DNA of 64,000 nucleotides, taken from positions 62,001 to 126,000 of the forward strand of contig CBDCLG010000013.1 in the NCBI GenBank assembly GCA_965218625.1. The letters are read 5' to 3'. The notes below the pieces were generated by a model. The model ran no database searches. It had not been told where the DNA came from and worked only from the letters and a program-made list of their open reading frames with translations. The stretch comes from Bin5 sp965218625. Lineage in GTDB: Bacteria; Chloroflexota; Anaerolineae; Caldilineales; Caldilineaceae. This document shows, piece by piece, positions 45,849 through 54,157 of the stretch (positions are counted from its first letter, which is position 1; each line of letters begins with the position of its first letter). A program made the translations under genes and the position numbers.

Positions 45849-47561
45849 TCATTTGCGTCTCTCGATGGTGAGGCGGACGCCAGGGTGAGGCATTGCGATG
45901 GCTGAACCTGCGCCGTCGGGCCAGCGGATCTCCAGAAGGAGGGGAAGGGCGCCGGCGGGAAAGCCGAAGTGGACCTGTGACGGCTCGCCGGTCAGATAGC
46001 CGCCGTTGGAACGAATCGTGCGCACCTGTCTCCCCGAGGTCGTGTGCAGCGTCAGCTGGGCGCCGATTGCGTGCGTGTTCTTTGTGTGCGGCCAAGCGAG
46101 ATCGACGGTGAGGCTGTTCCCTCCGCAGAGGCGATTTTCGAAGACAACGGCAGGCGCGAGCAGGTTGTTCACGGCGATGTCGAGGTCGCCGTCGGCGTCC
46201 AGGTCTGCCATCACCATGCTGCGGCCGCCTTCGGTGGCGTTGAGGCCCCAGTCAGCTTCGCGGAAAAAGCGCCCCTGTCCATCGTTGCGGAAGGCCAGAT
46301 TCTCCTCGACAAGCTCATCGCCCGGCAGATGGCCGAACATCTCCTCGGCGGCCATGCCGTTGACGACGTAGAGATCGACGAAGCCATCCTGATCGAGATC
46401 GCCGAACTGGGCGGACCAGCTCCAGCCGCTGGCCTGCAGTCCGCGGGCGCCGGCCTCGTTTGCGTATTCTCCGACCCGGCCCGGCACCTGCAGGACATTT
46501 TCGATTATCTGACTGTCGTCTTGCATGTCGACCATGGTCTCCATCAGGGGAGACCAGGCCACCATCATGTCTTCCGACTCTTCGAAAGGCTTCATATCGG
46601 CCGCGAAGATCTCTTCGCGTCCATCGTTGTCGACGTCGCCGGCGGCGAAGCTCATGGTATTCTGGGCGGTCTCGCCAAAGGGCGCGGCCTCCTGCCAGCC
46701 TTGCTCCGTCCGCAGCCAAACCTGGTCCGGCATCAGGAAGTCATGACCGACCCAGATATCGAGACGGCCGTCCTGGTTGAGGTCGATGAGGAGCAGAGCG
46801 AGCGCCTGTGACTTGGGTGACAGATGCGCGGCGGCGAAGTCTTCGCCGGTGTTTTCGTAGTAGACGACGCCCCCGTTGGCGAGATCGGTCGGGTCGACGC
46901 GGGTATACTCGCTCTGGTAGGTGGCGAGGACCATATCGAGGTCGATGTCGCCGTCGAGGTCGGCCCAGGCGAACGTGTAGGCCTTCTGGTTGGCGGCGAA
47001 CCAATCGAGGCGGGTAAAGCCGGGAATCTGCTTGAAATCGCTCTGCCGGGCCGTTTCATTTGCGCGGCCTGTGTGGGCGTGTTCGCCATCGTTCATCCAC
47101 ACGAGTGGCCGCGTTTCGCGGTGGGCGAAGACGATGTCCAGCCAGCCGTCGCCGTCAATGTCGACGATACTGACGCCGCGAGTCTGGCCGTGGGGAAAGG
47201 TCTGTTTGCGAAAGTTGAAGGCGCCTTCGTTCCAGAAGATGGCGTTGGGGCCGGCCAGATTGGCCAGCACCAGGTCGAGGTCGCCGTCGCGGTCGAGATC
47301 GTTTACGGCCAGGCCGGCGCCGTTGCTGTCGTAGGTCCGGACGACGTCGCCCTCGATAGAGGTGACGTGGTCCAGCGCGTGCGGGATGAAGCGGTTGACA
47401 CAGGGTTGGGCGGAGACTCGATGGGGGCGCTGCGATACGGATGGGAAAACTGTCGAATCGGGGGACATTCCTATGGGAACGCAGGCGTTCAGCGGAAGGA
47501 GGCAGAGGAAGATGATGATTTGGCGGGCCTTGCCCGAACTTAGCTTCGCAGGCATCTTCAT
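45849..47561 (-). CDS. FG-GAP/VCBS repeat lipoprotein with C-terminal ASPIC/UnbV domain
   Basis: A 570-residue exported protein with a lipobox PLNAC near residue 27. The body is a beta-propeller of FG-GAP-like repeats, each with a calcium-binding DxDxDGxxD-type loop: NDLDRDGDLDLVL, VDIDGDGWLDIVF, ADLDGDIDLDMVL, IDLNQDGRLDIWV, GDVDNDGREEIFA, GDLDQDGFVDLYV and ADLDADGDLDIAV. The last 100 residues form an ASPIC/UnbV domain (GNSLTVDLAW through the end, with IGAQLTLHTTSGRQVRTI and QVHFGFPAG). Such proteins are thought to bind carbohydrates or other proteins at the cell surface. It precedes the sugar transporter and follows two sialidase-superfamily genes on the same strand. Confidence 0.9.
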   Translation of the reverse strand: MKMPAKLSSGKARQIIIFLCLLPLNACVPIGMSPDSTVFPSVSQRPHRVSAQPCVNRFIPHALDHVTSIEGDVVRTYDSNGAGLAVNDLDRDGDLDLVLANLAGPNAIFWNEGAFNFRKQTFPHGQTRGVSIVDIDGDGWLDIVFAHRETRPLVWMNDGEHAHTGRANETARQSDFKQIPGFTRLDWFAANQKAYTFAWADLDGDIDLDMVLATYQSEYTRVDPTDLANGGVVYYENTGEDFAAAHLSPKSQALALLLIDLNQDGRLDIWVGHDFLMPDQVWLRTEQGWQEAAPFGETAQNTMSFAAGDVDNDGREEIFAADMKPFEESEDMMVAWSPLMETMVDMQDDSQIIENVLQVPGRVGEYANEAGARGLQASGWSWSAQFGDLDQDGFVDLYVVNGMAAEEMFGHLPGDELVEENLAFRNDGQGRFFREADWGLNATEGGRSMVMADLDADGDLDIAVNNLLAPAVVFENRLCGGNSLTVDLAWPHTKNTHAIGAQLTLHTTSGRQVRTIRSNGGYLTGEPSQVHFGFPAGALPLLLEIRWPDGAGSAIAMPHPGVRLTIERRK

Positions 47562-47653
47562 TGTGAGTTCCTCGTGTTCGCAAACGCTGCGTGACAGGTT
47601 TCAGTCAACGGACCCATCGCCAACCTCAGAAGGTTGTTGAGGGGCAGGGTGGA

Positions 47654-48727
47654 TCAGGTTCCTAAGCGTTCACTTAACCAGGCCAGGTTAAAGCGGGCCA
47701 AAGTCAAGGTCTCGTAGGGATGCTGTTCGCCGGCCTCGTAGAGGCAGCAGGCGTCGCCGTCGGGCAAAGCAGACAGGTCCGAGTAGGCGGCAGGCCCGGG
47801 ATGCAGGGTTCGCGAGGCGGTCCAGGTGCGGCCGCCGTCGGGACTGAGGCGGACGGTCATGTTTTCGCGGCGTGTGCTGGCCGGGTTGGCGAAGAGAAGC
47901 TGCCCGCCGGCGAGCGTCTCCACGCTTGCCTGGCAGACGGGTTCGATCAAGGCATCGTCCCAGCGGAATTCGGCGAAGGATTGTCCCTGGTCGAAGCTGC
48001 GGGCCACGCCCCTGCGGTTGTCTCGGACACCGTTGCGGCAGTTGAGATAGAGGGAGTCGTCCGGCAGCTGGGCGACGGCGGATTCGTCGGTTTCGGCCTC
48101 GACGCTCGCGCCCAGCTGCCAGGTGGCGCCGCGGTCATCACTGTAGATGATATGGGAATGGATCGGATCGCGTTTGCCGTCAAAGTGGATGCCGACAATG
48201 TGATCGCAGGGGACAACCAGGCGACCGCTGGGGAGTTGAATGCCGTGGCAGGGCCCGGTGGCGTACCAGGTCCATTCCGGTTTTTTGACCGCGGCGGTGA
48301 TCTCGCGGGGTTCGGCCCACGTTCGACCGTCGTCGACGCTGCAGGTGACCCAGACGGTGCGGGGCGCCTTGCCTTGACAGATGAGGCTTTCGCCGCCCTC
48401 GGCCAGGTTCTTGCAGAAGGGCAGCCAGATTGTGCCGCTTTCTCGCTCGACGACGGGGGCGGGATTGCCGCAGGTCATGCCGGACTCGGTGACGACCACT
48501 TTAGCGGCGCTCCAAGTGCGGCCGCCGTTGACGCTGCGACGGAGGACAAGGTCGATTTCGCCGGCATCGCCGCGCCCGTGCTTACGGCCCTCGGCGAATG
48601 CGAGAAGCGTGCCCTGCGCTGAGACGACCAGGGCGGGGATGCGGTAGGTGTGGTAGCTGCCGTCGCCGCTGACGTACAGAGCCTCTTGCGTGCACTGGGG
48701 AGATTTGACTGCAGTTGCTGTGTCCAT
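47654..48727 (-). CDS. Exo-alpha-sialidase (GH33-like)
   Basis: A 357-residue six-bladed propeller enzyme predicted to release terminal sialic acids or a related sugar. It has the N-terminal RIP motif in HTYRIPALVVS (near residue 30) supplying the first arginine of the triad, and five Asp-boxes: SVNGGRTW, SVDDGRTW, SDDRGATW, SFDQGQSF and SPDGGRTW. Further candidate active-site residues are the Asp in GEIDLVLRRS, Glu in EAETDESAVAQL, an Arg in CRNGVRDNR and the Tyr in AAYSDLSALPDG. No signal peptide is visible, so it is probably cytoplasmic and would act on imported oligosaccharides. It lies 14 bp after the sialidase-like gene and 92 bp before the FG-GAP gene. Confidence 0.88.
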   Translation of the reverse strand: MDTATAVKSPQCTQEALYVSGDGSYHTYRIPALVVSAQGTLLAFAEGRKHGRGDAGEIDLVLRRSVNGGRTWSAAKVVVTESGMTCGNPAPVVERESGTIWLPFCKNLAEGGESLICQGKAPRTVWVTCSVDDGRTWAEPREITAAVKKPEWTWYATGPCHGIQLPSGRLVVPCDHIVGIHFDGKRDPIHSHIIYSDDRGATWQLGASVEAETDESAVAQLPDDSLYLNCRNGVRDNRRGVARSFDQGQSFAEFRWDDALIEPVCQASVETLAGGQLLFANPASTRRENMTVRLSPDGGRTWTASRTLHPGPAAYSDLSALPDGDACCLYEAGEQHPYETLTLARFNLAWLSERLGT

Positions 48728-48741
48728 TTTGGACGTATCCT

Positions 48742-50349
48742 TTAGGCGAGATCTTCGGCGTCGATGAAGACACCGACCAGGTGGGCGCAGCCGGCCGGAT
48801 CGCCGTAGTTGGTGTAGTCAACCCACATGATCTGGCCGCTGTCGAGCATCAGCCATGAGGAGTAGCCATGATCGGGCCAATGGGGCTGTTCGGGATGGTT
48901 GCCGTGAATCTGGATCATGCGCTGCTGCTGGTACTGGTCGGGAAAGTCTCCGCTGGACGCTTCCCATGACCAGGCGTGGTCCTCGATTGTCGGATTCTGC
49001 GCGTGGTAGGAGAGCCGGCGCCAGAAGCTCCTGCCGCCTCCCTGGGGCTGGCCGAACTGTGTGTATCCGCCGAGCGAGCCGGCGCGGCGGGAGTCGCCGA
49101 TCGGGTTGCCTTCGCGGAAGATGCAGTGGTTGATCACGGTCTCGCCGTCGACCTTGATCTGCATCAGGCCGCGTCTGTGGTGGATGGAAAGGGTGCGATA
49201 GTCGGACATGTCGACGGGATGGCGGGAGTCGACGCCGGGGCGGCTCCAGATGCCGTCAACGGCGATGTTGAGCGCGACCCCGAACTGCGAGAGCGAGAGG
49301 AAGGCGGCCGGTTGGCCGGGCCGGCCTTCCACTTTGAGGCTTGCCTCGATGCTGACTTCGCTGCGTACCGACTCAGGCGGCAAGAGGCAGTAGCGGGCTT
49401 CGTGGCCGGGCAGGTTGTCGATGACGAGGGCGCCGTCGTCGAGGCTGGCGGCGTATTTGCGGCGCGGGCCACCGACCTGGTATGTGCCGGCCTCGGCCTT
49501 GAGGTCGCCGCACCAGCCGTAGGTGCCGAGCGGTCCGTTAACGTGGCGGCCGCTGACAAAAACGCGGCCATCGGGCAGCTGTTTGCCGTAGGGGCGGTCG
49601 AGGGCGAAGGGGCACATCTGGACCGGCGACCAGGTGCGTCCGCTGTCCTGTGAGAAGGTAACGAAGCTGGGCTGACCGGCATGGTGGTTCTCGCGCAGGA
49701 TACAGGCCAACTCCTTGCCGCCGACGGCGTCGGGATTCTCAAGCTGGACGATGGCGCCTTCGCAGACGCGGTGGTACCCGTTATGGGCGATTGTGGCGGC
49801 TTCGTACCAGGTCTCGCCGCCGTCGTCGGAGCAGGAGAGGATGACGGCGAACTCCTGGCTCTCGCCGCGCATGACGTGGGAGCCGACACCGAGCCGGCCG
49901 TCGGGAAGGTCCTGGATGCGGTCGGGCTCGAAGCCCATGATGGCGGGCTTTTGGGCATCCGACCAGGTTTCGCCTTCGTCGTCGCTCCAGTAGAGCCAGT
50001 TGCCCGGGGATTGGTCCTCGTGGAAGTGGCCGAAGTCGTCGTGATCGATGATGACGACGAGGCGGCCGTCGTTGAGGCGGCTGAGGCGGGGCGTGCAGAA
50101 CCGCTCGTCGCCCTTGCGCAGGTCGGCTTCGTCGATGTCGGCGTGCTTGAACCAGGTGCGCCCGCCGTCATCGCTGGCGAGCAGGGTCAGGATCTGATTG
50201 TCCTGCGACCAGTGCGAGTCGGTGTCGGCAAAGATGAGCATGAGCCGGCCGGAGGGCAGGGCGATGATGTCCGGGTTCTTGGTGAAGCGTCCGGGTATGC
50301 GCCAGACGTCGAATACTTTGTGGGCGATTGAGCGTGGATGAATGTGCAC
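48742..50349 (-). CDS. Sialidase-superfamily BNR protein with an inserted beta-sandwich domain
   Basis: A 535-residue protein with Asp-boxes SDDGGRTW (near 59), SDDEGETW (near 126), SDDGGETW (near 172) and SQDSGRTW (near 234), and the opening WRIPGRFTKNPDIIALPSGRLML. Residues about 285-450 (from KAEAGTYQVGGP to QPQGGGRSFWRRL) do not fit the propeller and resemble a concanavalin-like lectin insert of the kind found in some sialidases. The last 80 residues return to a propeller blade. No signal peptide is seen. The position of a RIP-like motif near the N-terminus fits a glycosidase, but the arginine triad is incomplete by eye. It lies between a PhyH gene and the sialidase. Confidence 0.82.
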   Translation of the reverse strand: MHIHPRSIAHKVFDVWRIPGRFTKNPDIIALPSGRLMLIFADTDSHWSQDNQILTLLASDDGGRTWFKHADIDEADLRKGDERFCTPRLSRLNDGRLVVIIDHDDFGHFHEDQSPGNWLYWSDDEGETWSDAQKPAIMGFEPDRIQDLPDGRLGVGSHVMRGESQEFAVILSCSDDGGETWYEAATIAHNGYHRVCEGAIVQLENPDAVGGKELACILRENHHAGQPSFVTFSQDSGRTWSPVQMCPFALDRPYGKQLPDGRVFVSGRHVNGPLGTYGWCGDLKAEAGTYQVGGPRRKYAASLDDGALVIDNLPGHEARYCLLPPESVRSEVSIEASLKVEGRPGQPAAFLSLSQFGVALNIAVDGIWSRPGVDSRHPVDMSDYRTLSIHHRRGLMQIKVDGETVINHCIFREGNPIGDSRRAGSLGGYTQFGQPQGGGRSFWRRLSYHAQNPTIEDHAWSWEASSGDFPDQYQQQRMIQIHGNHPEQPHWPDHGYSSWLMLDSGQIMWVDYTNYGDPAGCAHLVGVFIDAEDLA

Positions 50350-50385
50350 GACGTCTCCTTTAGCGGTTGAGTTAAGGGGCGCTGC

Positions 50386-51261
50386 TTAGGCCGCCCGTTG
50401 CCGGCTTCTCAGTGCGTCGAGGGCGGATTTCCATTCTTCGTATGTGGTGGCGTTGCCGGCGCCGCGAACGACCATGGGCAGGCGGCCGGTCCGTTCCAGC
50501 AAGCCGCGCATGAACTCTTCTGCTTCTTCCACCATGGGAGGCGCCAAATAAGTGCCGTACGTGCGGCAGTAGCGGATGTCAATGCTCCAGCGGACTTGTG
50601 CGTTGCGGTTCACCTTGCTGCCGTGGAAGGTCATGTTGGAGAAGAGGAGAATGTCGCCCATCTTCATGGGCAAGGGGATGGGCGTGCCGCGCGCCTCGAC
50701 ATCCTCGAATGAGCGCATATTCCGGTTCTTGTCGCGCTTGCTGCCGATCAGCTCCCACGAGTTGCTGCCGGGGATCAGGTAGAGACAGCCGTTGACCTCA
50801 TCGACATCGACGAGGGGGATCCATACGGTGATGATGTGGGCGTGCCGGGACGCTTTGCCGTAGTACTGGCTGTCCTGGTGGAGGGGGAAGGCGGTCAGCT
50901 CGCTGTCGGGCATTTTGGGCCGCAGGTGGTAGTCACCGTTGAAGCTGAAATTGGGTCCAAGGTGGGGCTCGAGCGCGTCTACAATGCCGGGGTGGTGGAT
51001 CAGGGCGTGCAGCTCCGGCCCGAAAACCGGTGCATCCCAGTTACGTAGCCGGATTTCGTTTTGGTGGTGCAGGGCTGCCAGACGCTGGCCGAAAGGCAGC
51101 TCTGCGCGGGGATTGTCAACTTTGCCCCTGTTGAACAACTCGCGGGCGTAGGTGTCCACCTGCCGTTCGATGCATGCGCGGAACGGCTCCAGGTCTGGAG
51201 GTGGGATGGCCTGGCGGACGAGGAGGTAGCCGTCGCGCGCGTAGGCGTCGCTCATATTCAT
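50386..51261 (-). CDS. Phytanoyl-CoA dioxygenase (PhyH) family protein
   Basis: Fe(II)/2-oxoglutarate oxygenase-like protein, 291 residues from the ATG at 51261 (preceded by ACTGGGAGCAACGAT). The HxD iron motif is intact in AFPLHQDSQYYG (near residue 130), with VNGCLYLIPGSNSWELIG in the middle, the distal His in NMTFHGSKVN (near 215) and the Arg in AQVRWSIDIRY. The N-terminus SDAYARDGYLLVRQAIPP is family-like. An upstream in-frame ATG at 51327 adds a basic leader without a site. It heads the minus-strand run PhyH, sialidase-like, sialidase, FG-GAP, which may be one operon (gaps of 36, 14 and 92 bp). Confidence 0.9.
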   Translation of the reverse strand: MNMSDAYARDGYLLVRQAIPPPDLEPFRACIERQVDTYARELFNRGKVDNPRAELPFGQRLAALHHQNEIRLRNWDAPVFGPELHALIHHPGIVDALEPHLGPNFSFNGDYHLRPKMPDSELTAFPLHQDSQYYGKASRHAHIITVWIPLVDVDEVNGCLYLIPGSNSWELIGSKRDKNRNMRSFEDVEARGTPIPLPMKMGDILLFSNMTFHGSKVNRNAQVRWSIDIRYCRTYGTYLAPPMVEEAEEFMRGLLERTGRLPMVVRGAGNATTYEEWKSALDALRSRQRAA

Positions 51262-51606
51262 ATCGTTGCTCCCAGTGAGATTGCGTTTGCGTTCTTGTGC
51301 ACATTTTCGCGTTATCTCTTCTGTCATGCAACCCGTCCGGAACGCAGGGGCATCGCTGAGCGGGGCCGAATCCTGAATGGGTCAGAGTTTCCTGACCGGG
51401 TGCGCGAATTTAGGGAGGAGCAGGGCCGGCCGAGCCAGGTCGCGGCAGGACGCGGCATGCGATACCCTCTGCGCGTGTTCGGGGGAGCCTTCGCCGAGAT
51501 CGGCCATGTTGTCTTGAAATTTCAAAAGAGCCAGAAAAGTCCAAAATGGTCCAAAAAACAGGCTTTTCTGCGAGGTGGGCTATGGGCCGATTGCGGCAAT
51601 GTAAGC
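51262..51606. other. Intergenic region upstream of the PhyH-sialidase run
   Basis: 345 bp without a supported gene. It must contain the promoter of the minus-strand run. Around 51530-51560 the minus strand has TTTTGGAC twice, 11 bp apart, a possible regulatory repeat. The region borders the IS remnant that starts at 51607. Confidence 0.35.
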
Positions 51607-52091
51607 TTGGCCCCAAAAATTGAACCACAAGCAAAGATTTATAATGGAGCAATTCACCCAGCCTGTGGAGGGACAGCACGATGGTCAAGAAACGGAGGCA
51701 ACGCTCAGCCGCCTACAAGTAGGGTCGACCCGAGATCTTCAACACCGACTAAGGTACACTTTTCAGGGCCGATGCCTTCACCGCCTGCCTGTTCGCAGCC
51801 AACATACACGCCAGCATGGATGGGCGCGGCCGCGCCCTCGACAACGTCTTCTGCGAACGCCTATGGCGCTGCGTCAAGTACGAAGACATCTATCTCAATC
51901 AGTATGACGCAGTACGTCAGCTGCACACAGGGCTGACCGCCTATTTCGGCATCGACAACCACGAGAGTCCTCATCAAAGTCTCAACTATTGCATGCCGGC
52001 AGAAGAGCATTTCGTGCTCTGTTCCGAGCCGGCCGCGTTCGCCTAAATGTACCTCATATTTCCCATTTCGTGGTATAACGATTGGTGCCAA
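51607..52091 (+). mobile_element. Internally deleted IS3-family-like remnant with terminal inverted repeats
   Basis: A 485-bp degenerate element. The left end 51607-51628 and the right end 52070-52091 are imperfect inverted repeats, 16 of 22 positions matching (TTGGC-CCAA---TT--ACCAC). Inside lie the start of an orfA-type gene and the C-terminal part of an orfB-type transposase, joined with most of the middle missing. I found no clear target-site duplication at these exact borders, so the true ends may differ by a few bases. Confidence 0.7.
51681..52046 (+). pseudogene. IS3-family transposase remnant (orfA start joined to orfB C-terminus)
   Basis: The ATG at 51681 opens MVKKRRQRSAAYK, a typical IS3-family orfA N-terminus, then TAG; in the same frame from 51723 the sequence continues GRPEIFNTD, a TAA at 51750, GTLFRADAFTACLFAANIHAS, and MDGRGRALDNVFCERLWRCVKYEDIYLN to the end near 52046. 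The latter is the rve-type C-terminal segment with the last catalytic Glu region (NVFCERLW) and NHESPHQSLNY. Thus about 80 percent of a normal two-ORF transposase is deleted and two nonsense codons are present. It cannot produce transposase. Confidence 0.85.
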
Positions 52092-52130
52092 CCATACTCA
52101 ATTTGAACTCACTCTAGAAATCATATCGTT

Positions 52131-52811
52131 ATGTCGTACGTAATGAATATTCCTGTTAAGAAGAATTACTATCGCATGGTAGTCACTGTAGATGAACATG
52201 AATACATTGCTTCATATTCGTTCGATATGTCCAAGGATGGAAGATGGGGCGGATTTCCAGCGGCGCATATTTATTCTGGAATCACATCGTCAATGCGACA
52301 TGAAAATGATTACGCAAGTGCCGTAACCATAACTAACGTGTTGCAATGGCATATAGAAAACAACCGTATAGAGATTTCAGACCACGCAAAGGACAGACTC
52401 GAAAATCGCTCAGGCATCAGCGTTAGTAATTGCATGTTCCCTCCTACCACGTTGATTGCAGTGTTTTTCTGTTTTGAAGACAAAGAATTTCGATTTCATC
52501 AGCTTGTAGAAAACGATGGCAAGTATTATTTCTTTGTGTTCGTTATTAGAAAAGGTGGGCATCGTTACCCTCACGATAAATTCCCGTCCTTGAGTTTAGA
52601 GACTAATCTGGAGACATCTGAGGTTCGATTGGTAACGGTGGTTCCTGCAACGAAAAGGCACTTTGACAGCATGAAAGATGTTGTTCGTCAAGAACCGAGC
52701 GGAACTGAATGTATTGTTTGGTATGAAGACACATTCAACTTATTGGAATACTATCGGGGTGGATCTGCGAAGGCCGTCCTAGATGCGTCGGGACTAGCGG
52801 CACAAGAGTGA
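52131..52811 (+). CDS. AT-rich orphan gene of unknown function between two IS elements
   Basis: A 226-residue protein I do not recognise. Its DNA is visibly AT-richer than the rest of the window and uses A/T-ending codons, which points to recent acquisition. The product is mixed alpha/beta, with YYRMVVTVDEHEYIASYSF near the N-terminus, IEISDHAKDRLENRSGISV near 85, HQLVENDGKYYFFVFVIRKGG near 122 and a Glu/Tyr-rich C-terminal part. There is no signal peptide or membrane segment. It lies just after the IS3-like remnant and 33 bp before the IS1-family target duplication. The intact length suggests it may still be expressed; a defence or toxin-type role is possible but unsupported. Confidence 0.7.
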   Translation: MSYVMNIPVKKNYYRMVVTVDEHEYIASYSFDMSKDGRWGGFPAAHIYSGITSSMRHENDYASAVTITNVLQWHIENNRIEISDHAKDRLENRSGISVSNCMFPPTTLIAVFFCFEDKEFRFHQLVENDGKYYFFVFVIRKGGHRYPHDKFPSLSLETNLETSEVRLVTVVPATKRHFDSMKDVVRQEPSGTECIVWYEDTFNLLEYYRGGSAKAVLDASGLAAQE

Positions 52812-52844
52812 GTAGCTACCGCTCTTGAATGTGCATAAGCATAT

Positions 52845-52852
52845 AATTCCCT
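52845..52852. repeat. Target-site duplication, left copy
   Basis: AATTCCCT, repeated exactly at 53639-53646 on the other side of the IS1-family element. Eight bp is a usual duplication length for IS1-family insertion. Confidence 0.85.
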
Positions 52853-52875
52853 GGTAGTGGTCACAAGGTAAGTGG

Positions 52876-53600
52876 TTAGGGCAAGGAGTACATTGCCAGG
52901 TTGTGGTCAATGATAAACCATTTGGTGACCATATGGTGGTAAGCGTCGCTCTTGGAGAATGAGAGTGTTTTGCGAACATAGCGTGCCTGCCTTTGGCGCA
53001 ATGTACAATACCAACGCTCCATATGGGAGAGTTCTCCGCTCTCTTTGCCGACTGCGCAATGGTTCTCTTTGGGCAGCGCTTGATACGCGTTCCAGAAGTC
53101 GCTATAGGAGAGACATCGGCGGTATGTAAACGGGACCTTGGCCCATAGGCGGCGACAACTCTGTTGGCTACGGTCACCGATCACAAAAGCCACGATCTGA
53201 CGCGTTCGACGACACATGACGGTCCACAGCCAGCGTTTGTTGCGCCGTGTGCGCACAAAACTGCAGGCCGCATCGATTTCGAGCAGGTCATCCGGCTGGG
53301 CGGGCAACAAAGTTGCTCGGAGCGGCGCCAAGGATGCCACATGCGCTCGAATCCAGCCGGCAATCGTGTGACGATGAACAGCAAACAACCGACTCAGTCC
53401 GCGCAGGCTGATGCGTTCCTGGTAGGCTCTCAGGATGAGGCGCTTCGCTTTTTTTTCGCCTCTCGCTTGGATTCCAAAACCCGATACGCATTGCACTCTT
53501 TACAGTGATATTGCTGCTGACCAAGGCGGTTGCTCCCATTCTTGACGATATTCGTGCTCCCGCACACGCGACAACTGTAGGTGATCGTTTCCTGTATCAT
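52876..53600 (-). CDS. IS1-family transposase, InsAB' produced by -1 frameshift
   Basis: DDE-type transposase. The 206-codon InsB-like frame (52876-53496) lacks a good start of its own; the full enzyme is expected when ribosomes reading insA from 53600 slip -1 at the A8 run (53456-53449). InsB features are LLEIDAACSF (first acidic residue), RRNKRWLWTVM, FVIGDRSQQSC, AVGKESGELSHMERWYCTLRQRQARYVRKTLSFSKSD (IS1 signature with the Glu) and IIDHNLAMYSLP at the end. The stop codon overlaps the left inverted repeat by one base. No nonsense or frameshift beyond the programmed one is visible. Confidence 0.9.
53430..53600 (-). CDS. insA: InsA-like zinc-ribbon DNA-binding protein of the IS1-family element
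   Basis: A 56-residue protein from the ATG at 53600 to the TGA at 53432-53430. It has a zinc ribbon with CRVC near residue 10 and CKEC near 33, followed by a basic KREAKKKRSAS tail. In IS1, InsA binds the ends and represses, while the frameshifted InsAB' is the transposase. It is shorter than IS1 InsA (91 residues) because the zero-frame stop comes soon after the slippery site. Confidence 0.8.
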   Translation of the reverse strand: MIQETITYSCRVCGSTNIVKNGSNRLGQQQYHCKECNAYRVLESKREAKKKRSASS

Positions 53601-53638
53601 GCAACAATTCTACCACCACTTACTATTCGACCACTACC

Positions 53639-54099
53639 AATTCCCTTTGGGATACCCCTGAATTCCCAGGGCAATCGCATCTAAATCTGGACGCCACAAT
53701 AGCCCACGAAGAGCACCCACAAAGGGCACCCACAATGCCCCTACCAATTGTCATTCGTTTTCGGCTGAAAAACCGATCTCCAGTTGCCGAAAACCTTAAG
53801 AATTCGCGGCCGCGCACTATGATTTTCTCTGTTCTCGGCGTTTTTTCGGAGTTGGGATCGAATCAGGTAGTGTCGCGGGGTCTTGACCCAATCAGATGCA
53901 ATCGCCCCGGTCGAATCCGGGCCGCATAAGAGCCAGTTTCGGGATTGGCCCAGGAGGCTAGTCCCGGGAGGGAAACTGACATAGTCGGACCGACACCTTG
54001 GATGATGCATTGGTGATCACGGTGCAGTTCAGGGATTGTGGTCGAGCGACTGCCGGGGGCCAGAATGTCAGGGTGTCGCGCCGCGCAGTGGCCAAATGG
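53639..54099. other. Non-coding stretch between the IS1 element and the riboswitch unit
   Basis: The first 8 bp are the right copy of the target duplication. The remaining sequence has no convincing gene. GCACCCACAA is repeated directly near 53712-53736. CAGTTTC (53934-53940) and GAAACTG (53972-53978) with inner GGGA/TCCC pairing form a long hairpin. A segment near 53905-53922 resembles a tRNA T-arm but no tRNA fold is present. Confidence 0.4.
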
Positions 54100-54129
54100 T
54101 TGACAGGTCAGAGTGTCTTAGAATATTCT
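54100..54129 (+). promoter_or_regulatory. Promoter of the riboswitch transcript
   Basis: A perfect TTGACA at 54100-54105, an 18-bp spacer and TATTCT at 54124-54129 (4 of 6). It sits about 30-40 bp upstream of the cobalamin riboswitch, in the same direction. Confidence 0.5.
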
Positions 54130-54157
54130 GGCCAGCACAATTGAATTCCACTCTGTG

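Larger units (their letters stand above)
52853..53638 (-). mobile_element. Intact IS1-family insertion sequence (786 bp)
   Basis: The ends are inverted repeats of 24 bp (52853-52876 and 53615-53638): GGTAGTGGTC, five variable bases, then GTAAGTGGT. Both flanks carry the 8-bp duplication AATTCCCT. Inside is the IS1-type gene pair insA and insB in minus orientation with an A8 run at the overlap. The size is close to IS1 (768 bp). Intact ends, duplication and reading frames indicate a recent, potentially active insertion. Confidence 0.93.

Noticed and set aside
53870..53930. tRNA-like T-arm (GGTCGAATCC) near 53910-53922
   Set aside because: The loop is one base short and no acceptor, D or anticodon arms can be found upstream, so it is not a tRNA gene.
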